Part shown: positions 44,446 to 53,511 of the stretch, one piece after another | Position numbering within the stretch: position 1 is the stretch's first letter | Layout: each line of letters begins with the position of its first letter | DNA from: an uncultured Eubacteriales bacterium | GTDB lineage: Bacteria > Bacillota > Clostridia > Oscillospirales > CAG-272 | Direction of reading: 5' to 3' | Assembly: GCA_934446065.1 (NCBI GenBank) | Contig: CAKSDP010000007.1 | Location: 18,644-82,643, forward strand | DNA length: 64,000 nt | Program-made: the position numbers and the translations under genes | The notes under the pieces: generated by a model | Database searches by the model: none | The model's input: the letters and a program-made list of their open reading frames with translations, nothing else | What the model was told of the DNA's origin: nothing

Positions 44446-45888
44446 ATGAAAATCGTTTTTGCGGCAAGCGAGGCTGCGCCGTTCATAAAGACCGGCGGGC
44501 TCGGCGACGTTGCCGGTGCCCTTCCCGATGCGCTTTCGCATCAGAAAGGTGCGGAAGTACTCGTATTTCTGCCGTACTATAAATCAGTAAAGAACAATCC
44601 CGACATAAAGACGGAATTTCTGAAAAGCTTTGCAGTCTCGCTCTCGTGGCGTGTACAACACGTAGGCGTGTTCCGTCTGAAATCAAAAAAGAAAAAGCAT
44701 CAGGTCTACTTCATCGACAACGAATACTACTTCGGCAAGGACGGTGCTTACGGTTATGCCGATGACGGCGAGAGGTTCGCATACTTTTCAAAGGCGATCC
44801 TCGAGAGTCTCGTACAGCTCGGCATCACGCCCGACATAATCCACGCGAACGACTGGCAGACGGCGCTCATACCCGTACTGCTTCACGCGTTCTACGAGGA
44901 GCCGCTCGGCGGAGCCAAAACGGTATTCACGATACACAACATGGAGTACCAGGGCAAGTGCGATCCGTATTTCATACCGGATGTGCTCGGGCTTCCCGAG
45001 AGCTACACAAACACGATGATCTTCGGCGACAACACCAACTTCATGAAAAGTGCGATACTTATGAGCGACGCGGTGACGACCGTATCGCACACCTACGCCG
45101 ATGAAATACGTTACCCGTACTTTGCGCACGGGCTCGCCTCGATCATATCCGCTCACGCGTTCAAGCTGCGCGGCATCGTCAACGGGATCGACACGAAGCG
45201 CTACGACCCGACGACCGATCCCGAGCTTTCGGTTCCGTATGACATCGCGACATACAAGGACGGCAAGCGTGCAGCAAAGGAAGCGCTTCAGCGCGAGCTG
45301 GGTCTCCCCGTCCGCGGTGACGTGCCGGTAATCGGAATCGTCTCCCGCCTTGTCGAACACAAGGGAATGGGGCTTCTCTGCGGACTGCTCGACGAGCTGA
45401 TGCGGTGGGATCTTCAGATCGCGATCGTCGGCACCGGCGACTACGCGTTTGAGCATGATCTGAGCCACGTGGCATACTCACATCCTGACAAGCTCTCCGT
45501 AACGCTTCGCTTCGATCAGAAGCTCGCGTCCCGCATATACGCGGCGTCCGACTTCTATCTGATGCCGTCGAAGAGCGAGCCGTGCGGACTGTCACAGCTA
45601 ATCGCGATGCGCTACGGCTCCGTTCCGATCGTCCACGCGATCGGAGGACTCCGCGACACGGTAGAGCCGTGGAACCCCGAGACCGGCGACGGCACGGGAT
45701 TTACATTCCAAAGCTTCTGCGCGCTCGACATGATCGACGCGATCCGCCGCGCATTTACCCTGTACGGCACGGACAAGGAAGCGTTTTCCCGCCTGATCGA
45801 GAACGGAATGCGGCGTGACTCGTCGTGGGACGTTCCCGCGGGAGAATACAGGCAGCTCTACAACGAGCTTCGCCCCGACAAGGCGTAA
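44446..45888 (+). CDS. glgA: Glycogen synthase (ADP-glucose)
   Basis: 480 residues, GT5 family, GT-B fold. The ADP-glucose motif FIKTGGLGDVAGALP (K15-T-G-G-L) is at the start and the E-x7-E retaining region PSKSEPCGLSQLIAM is near residue 370. It adds glucose from ADP-glucose to the growing alpha-1,4 chain. AAAGGCATTG precedes ATG. It uses the product of glgC/glgD encoded just upstream. Confidence 0.96.
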   Translation: MKIVFAASEAAPFIKTGGLGDVAGALPDALSHQKGAEVLVFLPYYKSVKNNPDIKTEFLKSFAVSLSWRVQHVGVFRLKSKKKKHQVYFIDNEYYFGKDGAYGYADDGERFAYFSKAILESLVQLGITPDIIHANDWQTALIPVLLHAFYEEPLGGAKTVFTIHNMEYQGKCDPYFIPDVLGLPESYTNTMIFGDNTNFMKSAILMSDAVTTVSHTYADEIRYPYFAHGLASIISAHAFKLRGIVNGIDTKRYDPTTDPELSVPYDIATYKDGKRAAKEALQRELGLPVRGDVPVIGIVSRLVEHKGMGLLCGLLDELMRWDLQIAIVGTGDYAFEHDLSHVAYSHPDKLSVTLRFDQKLASRIYAASDFYLMPSKSEPCGLSQLIAMRYGSVPIVHAIGGLRDTVEPWNPETGDGTGFTFQSFCALDMIDAIRRAFTLYGTDKEAFSRLIENGMRRDSSWDVPAGEYRQLYNELRPDKA

Positions 45889-45935
45889 ATGCGGGGGGCA
45901 ACCCGGCAAAGGAATCTATAAGCAGAGGAATATTT

Positions 45936-48344
45936 ATGCAACTCAAAAAATCAGAACTCAAAACATTGCTGAATGAAACGTGCGTTCAGCTTTTCGGATG
46001 CAATCTCTCCGAGGCAAGCGAAAAGCAGGCGTACAAGTCCGTATGCACCGTGCTTCGCGGTATCCTCACAAAGGAAAACAAGAATTTCCGCGATGAAGTC
46101 GCGAAAAAGGAGCAGAAAGAAGTATACTATATGTCGATGGAGTTTCTCGTCGGCACTTCCCTGCGGAACAATCTGTACAATCTCGGGCTTATCCCGACAT
46201 TCTCCGACGTTCTCTCCGAATCGGGCTTCAGCCTTGAGCGGCTGTACGAGCTTGATCCCGACGCGGGACTCGGCAACGGCGGTCTCGGCAGGCTTGCTTC
46301 CTGCTACATGGACTCGATGTCCGGACTCGGTATGCCCGCGACCGGATTTTCGATCAGATACGAGTTCGGTATCTTCAAGCAGAAGATAATCGACGGCTGG
46401 CAGGTTGAGTTTCCCGACAACTGGCTTGAGATGGGTGAGGTTTGGCTCCAGCCGCGTGATGACGAAAACTACGAGGTGCGTCTCGGAGGCAAGGTGAACG
46501 AGTGGACTGACGAGAACGGCTGCTACAAGTGCGAGCACGTTGATTATCAGACGATACTCGCCGTTCCGTACGATATGTACATTTCCGGTTACGATTCAAA
46601 GGCAGTGAACAAGCTCGTTCTGTGGAGCGCACACATCCCGACATTTGATATGCGCGCATTCTCCCGCGGTGAGTATCTCCGCTCGCTCGAGCAGAACACC
46701 ATGGCTGAGGTGATCTCAAAGGTGCTCTACCCCGCCGACAACCACATCGAGGGCAAAAAGCTCCGCCTGAAGCAGCAGTACCTGCTCGTTTCCGCGTCAC
46801 TTCAGAGCATTCTTGCAAAGCACCTGAAGAAATACGGCACGCTTGACAATCTCGCAGACAAGGCAGCGATCCACATAAACGACACTCATCCGGCGCTCTG
46901 CGTTCCCGAGCTTATGCGTCTTCTCATGGACGATCACGGATACGGCTGGGACGAAGCGTGGGACATCACGACAAAAACACTGTCCTACACGAATCACACC
47001 GTCATGAGCGAGGCGCTCGAGCGCTGGAGCGAGGGACTTGTCGCCGAGCTGTTCCCGCGCATCTACATGATTATAAAAGAAGTGAACCGCCGCCTGGTTG
47101 AAAAGCTGAACCGCGTATATCCCGGCGATCTTGCAAAGATCGAATATATGTCGCCCGTTGCGTGCGGCGAGGTGCGCATGGCAAATCTCTGCCTTGCGTG
47201 CTGCCACAGCATCAACGGAGTGTCAAAACTCCACACGGACATACTGAAGAACAGCATCTTCCACGACTACTACGTTCTCGATCCCGACAGATTCGTGAAC
47301 GTCACAAACGGAATCGCTTACCGCCGCTGGCTCGGTCAGGCGAACCCACGTCTGACGGCGCTCCTCTCCGATACGATCGGCGACTCGTTCCTCCGCCGCG
47401 CGACCGATCTTGAGCGCCTCATGAAATACAAGGACGATCCCCGCACGCTTGAGGCGCTCCGCAAGATCAAGCGTCAGAACAAGGTTGATCTTGCCGCATA
47501 CATCTCCGATGCAAACGGCGTCAACGTTGATCCGGATTCACTCTTTGACGCACAGATCAAGCGTCTGCACGAATACAAGCGTCAGCTTCTGAACGTTCTT
47601 CAGATACTCGCGATGTACAACGACATTCACGAAAACCCGAATGCCGATTTTGTGCCGCGCACATTCTTGTTCGGTGCAAAGGCGAGCGCGGGCTACGATC
47701 TCGCAAAGCAGATTATCAGTCTCATCGTCGCGGTTTCAAACATGGTCGATTCCGACCCGCTCGTGCGCGACAAAATGAAGGTCGTGTTCCTTGAGGATTA
47801 CAAGGTGTCGCTTGCCGAGCGCATCATCCCCGCTGCCGACATCTCCGAGCAGATCTCGATCGCGGGAAAGGAGGCGTCCGGCACAGGTAACATGAAGCTC
47901 ATGATAAACGGCGCAGTGACCCTCGGCACCCTTGACGGTGCCAACGTTGAGATATCCGAGGCTGTCGGTCCCGACAACATATTCATTTTCGGAATGAACA
48001 CGGATGATGTTCAGGCACTGTGGAACCGCGGCTACCGTCCGCAGGAATTCATTGACGCCGATCCCGAGCTGAAAGCGGTGATCTCGATGCTGACATCGGG
48101 TGTACTCGGCCGCAGATTTGACGACATTGCAGCGTCGCTTCTCACAACGAAGTACGGCGCCGCCGATCAGTACATGACGATCGCGGATTTTGCCGCATAC
48201 CGCAAGGCTCAGAAGCTTGTGTCAAAGAGCTTCGCCGCAAAGGACGACTTCACGAAGAAATCCCTCGTGAACATCGCCCGCGCCGGTATTTTCTCCGCAG
48301 ACCGCTCTGTCGAGGAATATGCTGATAAGATCTGGCACCTGTAA
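45936..48344 (+). CDS. glgP: Glycogen/starch phosphorylase
   Basis: 802 residues, GT35 family; releases glucose-1-phosphate from chain ends. The pyridoxal-phosphate lysine sits in EASGTGNMKLMINGA, and the amino part shows YYMSMEFLVG and GNGGLGRLASC. ATG 45936 is chosen behind AGAGGA; the frame is open upstream into the glgA end but starts with family sequence only from here. It is the breakdown enzyme placed in the same operon as synthesis genes. Confidence 0.97.
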   Translation: MQLKKSELKTLLNETCVQLFGCNLSEASEKQAYKSVCTVLRGILTKENKNFRDEVAKKEQKEVYYMSMEFLVGTSLRNNLYNLGLIPTFSDVLSESGFSLERLYELDPDAGLGNGGLGRLASCYMDSMSGLGMPATGFSIRYEFGIFKQKIIDGWQVEFPDNWLEMGEVWLQPRDDENYEVRLGGKVNEWTDENGCYKCEHVDYQTILAVPYDMYISGYDSKAVNKLVLWSAHIPTFDMRAFSRGEYLRSLEQNTMAEVISKVLYPADNHIEGKKLRLKQQYLLVSASLQSILAKHLKKYGTLDNLADKAAIHINDTHPALCVPELMRLLMDDHGYGWDEAWDITTKTLSYTNHTVMSEALERWSEGLVAELFPRIYMIIKEVNRRLVEKLNRVYPGDLAKIEYMSPVACGEVRMANLCLACCHSINGVSKLHTDILKNSIFHDYYVLDPDRFVNVTNGIAYRRWLGQANPRLTALLSDTIGDSFLRRATDLERLMKYKDDPRTLEALRKIKRQNKVDLAAYISDANGVNVDPDSLFDAQIKRLHEYKRQLLNVLQILAMYNDIHENPNADFVPRTFLFGAKASAGYDLAKQIISLIVAVSNMVDSDPLVRDKMKVVFLEDYKVSLAERIIPAADISEQISIAGKEASGTGNMKLMINGAVTLGTLDGANVEISEAVGPDNIFIFGMNTDDVQALWNRGYRPQEFIDADPELKAVISMLTSGVLGRRFDDIAASLLTTKYGAADQYMTIADFAAYRKAQKLVSKSFAAKDDFTKKSLVNIARAGIFSADRSVEEYADKIWHL

Positions 48345-48355
48345 GGCGGTGCTTT

Positions 48356-50197
48356 ATGCGAATTCTCTACGACAGCAAGAGTGCTGACCACAAGCGTCCG
48401 TTCGGCACGCTCAGAGAGGGCGAGGCGTGCGACATCTGCGTTCACATTCCCGCTGCGTGCAAGACCGTGCGCGCGTATCTTGTGATCGAACGCGAGGACG
48501 GCAATCCGTTCGCTTCGTTTGCGATGGAAAAATCGGGAGAGAGCGGACCGTACGAATACTTTTCGTGTCGCTTCTCTCTCGCCGTTCCGGGGCTTTATTT
48601 CTACATTTTCAGGATCGAGACCGCAGACGGCAGCTTTGACTTATTCCGCGAGGGCTTTGACCGCACAAACATGGGCGCGGGAGACAAATGGCAACTATCG
48701 TGTATTCCGAAGGATTTTGACACGCCGAAAACGTTTGTCGGCGGGGTCATGTATCAGATCTTCCCCGATCGATTCTGCCGGCTCGGCACGACCGATCTTT
48801 CGGAAAAGCTCACGCCGTTCACCGTACACAAGTCACTCTCGGATACGCCGGAATACAGACCGAATGATGCAGGTGAGATCACGAACTCCGACTTCTTCGG
48901 CGGAAACCTGCGCGGTATTCTCTCAAAGCTCGACTATCTGTCGTCGCTCGGTGTGAGCGTAATCTATCTGAATCCGATATTCAAGGCGTACTCAAATCAC
49001 CGTTACGACACGTGCGATTACAGACGCGTTGACGAGATGCTCGGCACGGACGACGATTTTCGTGCGCTTTGCGACGGCGCACACGAGCACGGAATGCGCG
49101 TTATACTTGACGGTGTGTTCTCACACACCGGAAACAACAGCATTTACTTTGACGCGCACGGGATATTCGGCACAGGCGCCGTCTCAAACCCCGTCTCTCC
49201 GTATCGGAAGTGGTACAATTTTGAGCATTATCCCGACAAATACGACTGCTGGTGGGGGATAAAAACGCTGCCGGCGGTAAACGAGAACGATCCGTCGTAT
49301 GTTGACTATCAGATCACGTCTGCGGGTTCTACCGTTGAAAAATGGATGCGTCTCGGTGCGGACGGCTGGAGACTTGACGTTGCGGACGAGCTGCCCGAGG
49401 AGTTCATAAAAGCTCTCCGCGACAAAGAGAAAGAGCTGTCGCCCGAATCGCTTCTCATCGGTGAAGTTTGGGAGGATGCGTCAAACAAGGTGAGTTACGG
49501 CTACCGGAGGAAATATTTCACGGGCGGCGAGCTTGATTCCGTGATGAACTACCCGTTCCGCACCGCCGTGCTTGACTACATTCTCGGTCACGACGACGGC
49601 ACGCGCCTCCGCGAGACGGTTCTCGGTATAATCGAGAATTATCCGGCGTGTGTTGTGCGGGTGCTGATGAATTTTCTCTCGACTCACGACACGGCACGGG
49701 CACTTACCGTGCTGTCGGGCGCGCACTTCGACTCAAAGGATGAGCGGGCGCGTTTCCGCCTGTCCGGAAATGCGCTTGAATGTGCCAAAGATCGGCTTCG
49801 TGCAGCGTATCTTCTGATATTCGCGCTGCCGGGGATCCCGTCCGTTTACTACGGCGACGAGATCGGCATGGAGGGATTCGAGGACCCGTTCTGCCGCGGA
49901 TTCTTTGACTGGGACAAGGAGACTGACCTGCCGCGATTCTTCGCCGAGCTTGCCTCTCTCCGGAAAATTCCCGCGTTCGCCGAAGGTGCGACCGATGTAA
50001 AGCTTCCCTCTCCGGGAGTAGTTGTAATTGTGCGCGAGGGCGGCGGTGAGCGTTATCTCACGATAGTCAATCGCTCAGACAGTGCCTACGACGTGCCCTT
50101 CGAGCCATGCCCTATCATATCGGAAAAATGCAGGCTTGACATGGGCGCTCCCGCTGTACTTCCCGGAGGATTTCTCGTATCAAAGGAAATAATATGA
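48356..50197 (+). CDS. GH13 alpha-glucan hydrolase (neopullulanase/maltogenic type)
   Basis: 613 residues. An amino-terminal beta domain of about 115 residues (CBM34-like) precedes a GH13 barrel: YQIFPDRF, RVILDGVFSHTG, nucleophile D341 in GWRLDVADE, E370 in IGEVWEDAS, and FLSTHDTAR. It lacks a signal peptide, so it acts inside the cell on glycogen-derived or imported maltodextrins, trimming what phosphorylase leaves. It follows glgP by 11 bases and closes the operon. Exact bond preference (alpha-1,4, alpha-1,6 or both) is not decidable here. Confidence 0.92.
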   Translation: MRILYDSKSADHKRPFGTLREGEACDICVHIPAACKTVRAYLVIEREDGNPFASFAMEKSGESGPYEYFSCRFSLAVPGLYFYIFRIETADGSFDLFREGFDRTNMGAGDKWQLSCIPKDFDTPKTFVGGVMYQIFPDRFCRLGTTDLSEKLTPFTVHKSLSDTPEYRPNDAGEITNSDFFGGNLRGILSKLDYLSSLGVSVIYLNPIFKAYSNHRYDTCDYRRVDEMLGTDDDFRALCDGAHEHGMRVILDGVFSHTGNNSIYFDAHGIFGTGAVSNPVSPYRKWYNFEHYPDKYDCWWGIKTLPAVNENDPSYVDYQITSAGSTVEKWMRLGADGWRLDVADELPEEFIKALRDKEKELSPESLLIGEVWEDASNKVSYGYRRKYFTGGELDSVMNYPFRTAVLDYILGHDDGTRLRETVLGIIENYPACVVRVLMNFLSTHDTARALTVLSGAHFDSKDERARFRLSGNALECAKDRLRAAYLLIFALPGIPSVYYGDEIGMEGFEDPFCRGFFDWDKETDLPRFFAELASLRKIPAFAEGATDVKLPSPGVVVIVREGGGERYLTIVNRSDSAYDVPFEPCPIISEKCRLDMGAPAVLPGGFLVSKEII

Positions 50198-50200
50198 CGC

Positions 50201-50234
50201 AAAAAATGCTGCCGCATATGCGACAGCATTTTTT
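50201..50234. terminator. Bidirectional terminator of the glycogen operon
   Basis: An A-tract, a near-perfect stem (AATGCTG with CAGCATT plus an inner CGCA/TGCG with one mismatch) and a T-tract; symmetric, between converging genes. Confidence 0.88.
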
Positions 50235-50248
50235 ATATACGCCTGTAT

Positions 50249-53206
50249 TTATTCCGACCGCAGCGCGACTACGGGGTCTTTCTTTGCAGCAAATCTCGAC
50301 GGGATAAGCCCTGCGATAAGCGTCAGCGCCATGCTGATAGCAACAAGAACGACTGCGCCTGTCACCGGAAGCGATGCCGACAGATCCGTAAGATCGGTGA
50401 GGTGGTGTATGATCGCGTTGATCGGGAAGCACAGAAGCACCGACACTCCGATACCGATCATGCCGGACACGAACCCGACGATCAGCGTCTCGGCGTTGAA
50501 CACGCTTGATATATCGTGCTTTGACGCGCCGATCGCGCGGAGAATACCGATCTCACGCGTGCGCTCGAGCACGGAGATATACGTGATAATGCCGATCATG
50601 ATTGACGAAACAACAAGCGATATGCTGACAAAAGCAATCAGCAGGTACGACACTCCGCTGATTATATCGGTGACCGACGACATGAGCAGCGCAACGTAGT
50701 CGGTATAGCTTATGGCATCGTCCTCCGACACGGAATCATTATACCGTGAGATGACATCGGCGATCCTGTTCTTGTCGGCGAACGTGTCCGCGTAAATATT
50801 GATCGTGTCGGGACGGTCTGCCGACACATAGCCGAGAAGCGTCAGGTTATCGTCGTAGGTGGAATCCGAATACTGCTTTGCCATGAATTCATCGTACATG
50901 AGCCCGTACTGCGTGTCGCTGAAATCTCCCGAAAGGAGCTGCGCCGCAAGAGCCGCGTCCGGCATACCCGACAGCTGCTGACCTACGGTTTCGGCGTACT
51001 GCTTCTCTATCATCTCGCGCATTCCGTCAGCGACCGATGACCGAAGCTCATCATCGCTCATCTGCACGATATAGTTTCTCACGGCATCCTCATCAACGCC
51101 CATTTGCGCGGCATACTCGCCGAGCACCTGCTCCTCGATCTGCTCACGAGTGAGCGATGAAAGACTTTGCTCGATCACGGCTGAAACATAGCTGTCGTCG
51201 GGAATTGATGAGATATATCTGAATATCTTCGCCTGCATCTCGGGGGTAAGCGACTCAATATAGGCGAGAATATCCGCTTTCTTCTGAGCCGCATCAGGCT
51301 CGGTCACGTCAGGCGTTTTGAACAAGAGCCCCGATATCACATCGGTCTTGCTGTCCGCAAGCTGAGCCTGAAGTATCTCGCTGTTCTGCGCTGCGTCTAT
51401 CACATAATCGGTGAGCGCGCGGGTGTAGCCGATAACGCCGATGAGCATATTTGCGTCACTGCCCTCGCTCGGACGGATAATGCCGACGATCTTCAGCTCT
51501 GTTCCGACGTCATCTGATTTATAAAGATACTCAAGTCCCGCATCCGTCTCACTCATATCCGTATACGAGCCGGACGCGTTCTTTGCATACATCTCGCTCG
51601 GCAGGATAAGCTTGTACTTCTTTGCACATATATCCTCATATGTCCATGACGTTGTACCGGGGTCGCCGATCTCCTCGCCCGACATCGCAGCGGTCATAAG
51701 CTCCGATATCTTTGACGAATCCTTAAGCCCTATGGCATACAGGACCATGTCGGAGATCTCGTTTCGGCTGTTGACGATGAGCACCGTTTCATCGTATGCG
51801 TTCGGCCATGAGCCATACACGAGGTCATAGCTCTTTGTCACGTCGTCGCTGACCGAACCGTCGTCACTGCACAGCATCTCCTCAAAAAGCTCGGCATTCG
51901 AGAACATGGAATACTTAGACTGGAACATTGCGGATGTTCCGTCGCCCATCGCATCCGTGAACACCTTTGCGAGATCCGCCTCGATTATCTTTCCCGACTC
52001 ATCCTCGGTGAACACGGGCATACGCGAATCATAGCCGTACTGCACGGCGGACGCGTACTCGGCGATCTCCTCGTCGGAGTCAAGGAACTTCTTGAATTTT
52101 TCAAGATCATTGACGCTGCCCAACGCGGAATTCACCGAATTGAACATATCGTACATGACGGTATTCGAGTAGACCCTGTCGTCAGTGCGCTCATCTCCTT
52201 CCCCGTCGTCCGTGTGATTCTGCTTCATAAGCTGCGAGATCATCGCCATCGAATCGTCATTCTCGCGCGTGATCGTGATCGGATACGACGAGAGCGTGTC
52301 CTTTTGTACATTATTGATATACGTGTTGATTCCGTTTGACAGAGACAGTATCAGCGCAATTCCGATAATGCCGATCGAACCGGCAAAGGACGTCATAAAT
52401 GTGCGTCCCTTTTTTGTCATGAGATTGTTGAGCGACAGGGAGAGTGCTGTCCAGAATGACATTGAGACGCGGCCGCGCTTTGATTTTGATACCGACGCGT
52501 GCGGCCTGACCTTTTCCGCCACCGTAGGCTCATACGGATCGGTGTCGCTCACGACCTCGCCGTCCTTTATGCGGATTATGCGCGTTGCATAACGCTCGGC
52601 AAGCTCCGGATTATGCGTGACCATTATGACAAGGCGGTCACGCGCGATCTCGCGTATCAGCTCCATCACCTGCACGCTCGTCTCCGAATCGAGCGCTCCC
52701 GTCGGCTCGTCCGCGAGCAGGATCTCCGGATCGTTTACGAGAGCACGTGCGATCGCGACACGCTGCATCTGACCGCCCGACATCTGTCCGGGCTTCTTCT
52801 TCAGCTGATCGCCGAGTCCGACACGCTCGAGCGCCTCCACTGCCCTGCGCCGTCTCTCGGATTTTGATATACCGGAGAAGGTCAGCGCAAGCTCCACATT
52901 CGCAAGCACCGTCTGATGCGGGATAAGGTTATAGCTTTGAAAAACAAATCCTATCGAGTGATTGCGGTACGCATCCCAATCGCAGTCGCGGAATTTCTTC
53001 GTAGACACGCCGTCTATCATAAGATCACCCGAGGTGTATTTGTCAAGCCCACCGATAATGTTGAGCAGCGTGGTCTTTCCGCATCCGGAATGGCCGAGTA
53101 TCGCAACAAATTCACTGTCGCGGAACGAAGCGCTGACCCCGCGCAGAGCGTGGACGCTCTCGTCCCCGAGCACATAATCCTTCTTTATATCTCTGAGTTG
53201 GAGCAT
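50249..53206 (-). CDS. Fused ABC ATPase-FtsX permease with large extracytoplasmic insert
   Basis: 985 residues. The first 225 are a MacB/LolD-type ATPase: Walker A GHSGCGKT, signature MSGGQMQRVAI, Walker B LLADEPTGALD. After a linker a first membrane helix lies near residues 275-300, then about 500 mostly hydrophilic residues outside, then three C-terminal helices with the FtsX-type ERTREIGILRAIGASK motif. MacB-type proteins are mechanotransmitters that work outside the membrane, in export or in drug or peptide resistance. No separate partner gene adjoins. The order matches MacB, but the external part is much longer than usual. Confidence 0.9.
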   Translation of the reverse strand: MLQLRDIKKDYVLGDESVHALRGVSASFRDSEFVAILGHSGCGKTTLLNIIGGLDKYTSGDLMIDGVSTKKFRDCDWDAYRNHSIGFVFQSYNLIPHQTVLANVELALTFSGISKSERRRRAVEALERVGLGDQLKKKPGQMSGGQMQRVAIARALVNDPEILLADEPTGALDSETSVQVMELIREIARDRLVIMVTHNPELAERYATRIIRIKDGEVVSDTDPYEPTVAEKVRPHASVSKSKRGRVSMSFWTALSLSLNNLMTKKGRTFMTSFAGSIGIIGIALILSLSNGINTYINNVQKDTLSSYPITITRENDDSMAMISQLMKQNHTDDGEGDERTDDRVYSNTVMYDMFNSVNSALGSVNDLEKFKKFLDSDEEIAEYASAVQYGYDSRMPVFTEDESGKIIEADLAKVFTDAMGDGTSAMFQSKYSMFSNAELFEEMLCSDDGSVSDDVTKSYDLVYGSWPNAYDETVLIVNSRNEISDMVLYAIGLKDSSKISELMTAAMSGEEIGDPGTTSWTYEDICAKKYKLILPSEMYAKNASGSYTDMSETDAGLEYLYKSDDVGTELKIVGIIRPSEGSDANMLIGVIGYTRALTDYVIDAAQNSEILQAQLADSKTDVISGLLFKTPDVTEPDAAQKKADILAYIESLTPEMQAKIFRYISSIPDDSYVSAVIEQSLSSLTREQIEEQVLGEYAAQMGVDEDAVRNYIVQMSDDELRSSVADGMREMIEKQYAETVGQQLSGMPDAALAAQLLSGDFSDTQYGLMYDEFMAKQYSDSTYDDNLTLLGYVSADRPDTINIYADTFADKNRIADVISRYNDSVSEDDAISYTDYVALLMSSVTDIISGVSYLLIAFVSISLVVSSIMIGIITYISVLERTREIGILRAIGASKHDISSVFNAETLIVGFVSGMIGIGVSVLLCFPINAIIHHLTDLTDLSASLPVTGAVVLVAISMALTLIAGLIPSRFAAKKDPVVALRSE

Positions 53207-53237
53207 TAAATATTCCTTTCATTATAACATCAAATGA

Positions 53238-53267
53238 AGTATAGCACCGCCGGCACTGCACTGTCAA
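53238..53267 (-). promoter_or_regulatory. Promoter for the ABC-FtsX gene
   Basis: Minus strand: TTGACA (53262-53267), 18-base spacer, TATACT (53238-53243). Confidence 0.75.
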
Positions 53268-53353
53268 TAAAGGGGAATAATGTTTTTCACTCTGTTCACA
53301 CAACATATGAAAACGCACGGCTGCGGACAATCGAAAATATTAACACAGCACTG

Positions 53354-53382
53354 TTGAAATTGCATAAAACATATGATATACT
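53354..53382 (+). promoter_or_regulatory. Promoter for the second dockerin-tailed gene
   Basis: TTGAAA at 53354-53359, 17-base spacer, TATACT at 53377-53382. Confidence 0.7.
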
Positions 53383-53435
53383 TATTATATAATTAGGATA
53401 AGAATATCTTTTTATGTAACTTCGGCAGAAAGAAA

Positions 53436-53477
53436 GGCTCATATCGGGCGATATTAGCCGTATATCCGGACTCGGAT
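53436..53477 (+). promoter_or_regulatory. Two tandem hairpins in the leader
   Basis: Hairpin 1 pairs GGCT/AGCC and ATATC/GATAT around loop GGGC (53436-53459, one mismatch). Hairpin 2 pairs ATCCG with CGGAT around GACT (53464-53477). No T run follows either, so it is not a plain terminator; it resembles no riboswitch I can name. Confidence 0.4.
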
Positions 53478-53511
53478 CAATTGCAACAAACGCAAAGGAA
53501 AGGTATACAGT

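Larger units (their letters stand above)
53207..53511. other. Divergent region with two promoters and a structured leader
   Basis: These 305 bases carry the promoter of the ABC-FtsX gene (minus), the promoter of the dockerin gene (plus) and a leader of about 125 bases with two hairpins. I see no coding frame. Confidence 0.65.

Noticed and set aside
53383..53511. c-di-GMP or other known riboswitch in this leader
   Set aside because: The conserved core sequences of the common classes are not present; only generic hairpins are seen.
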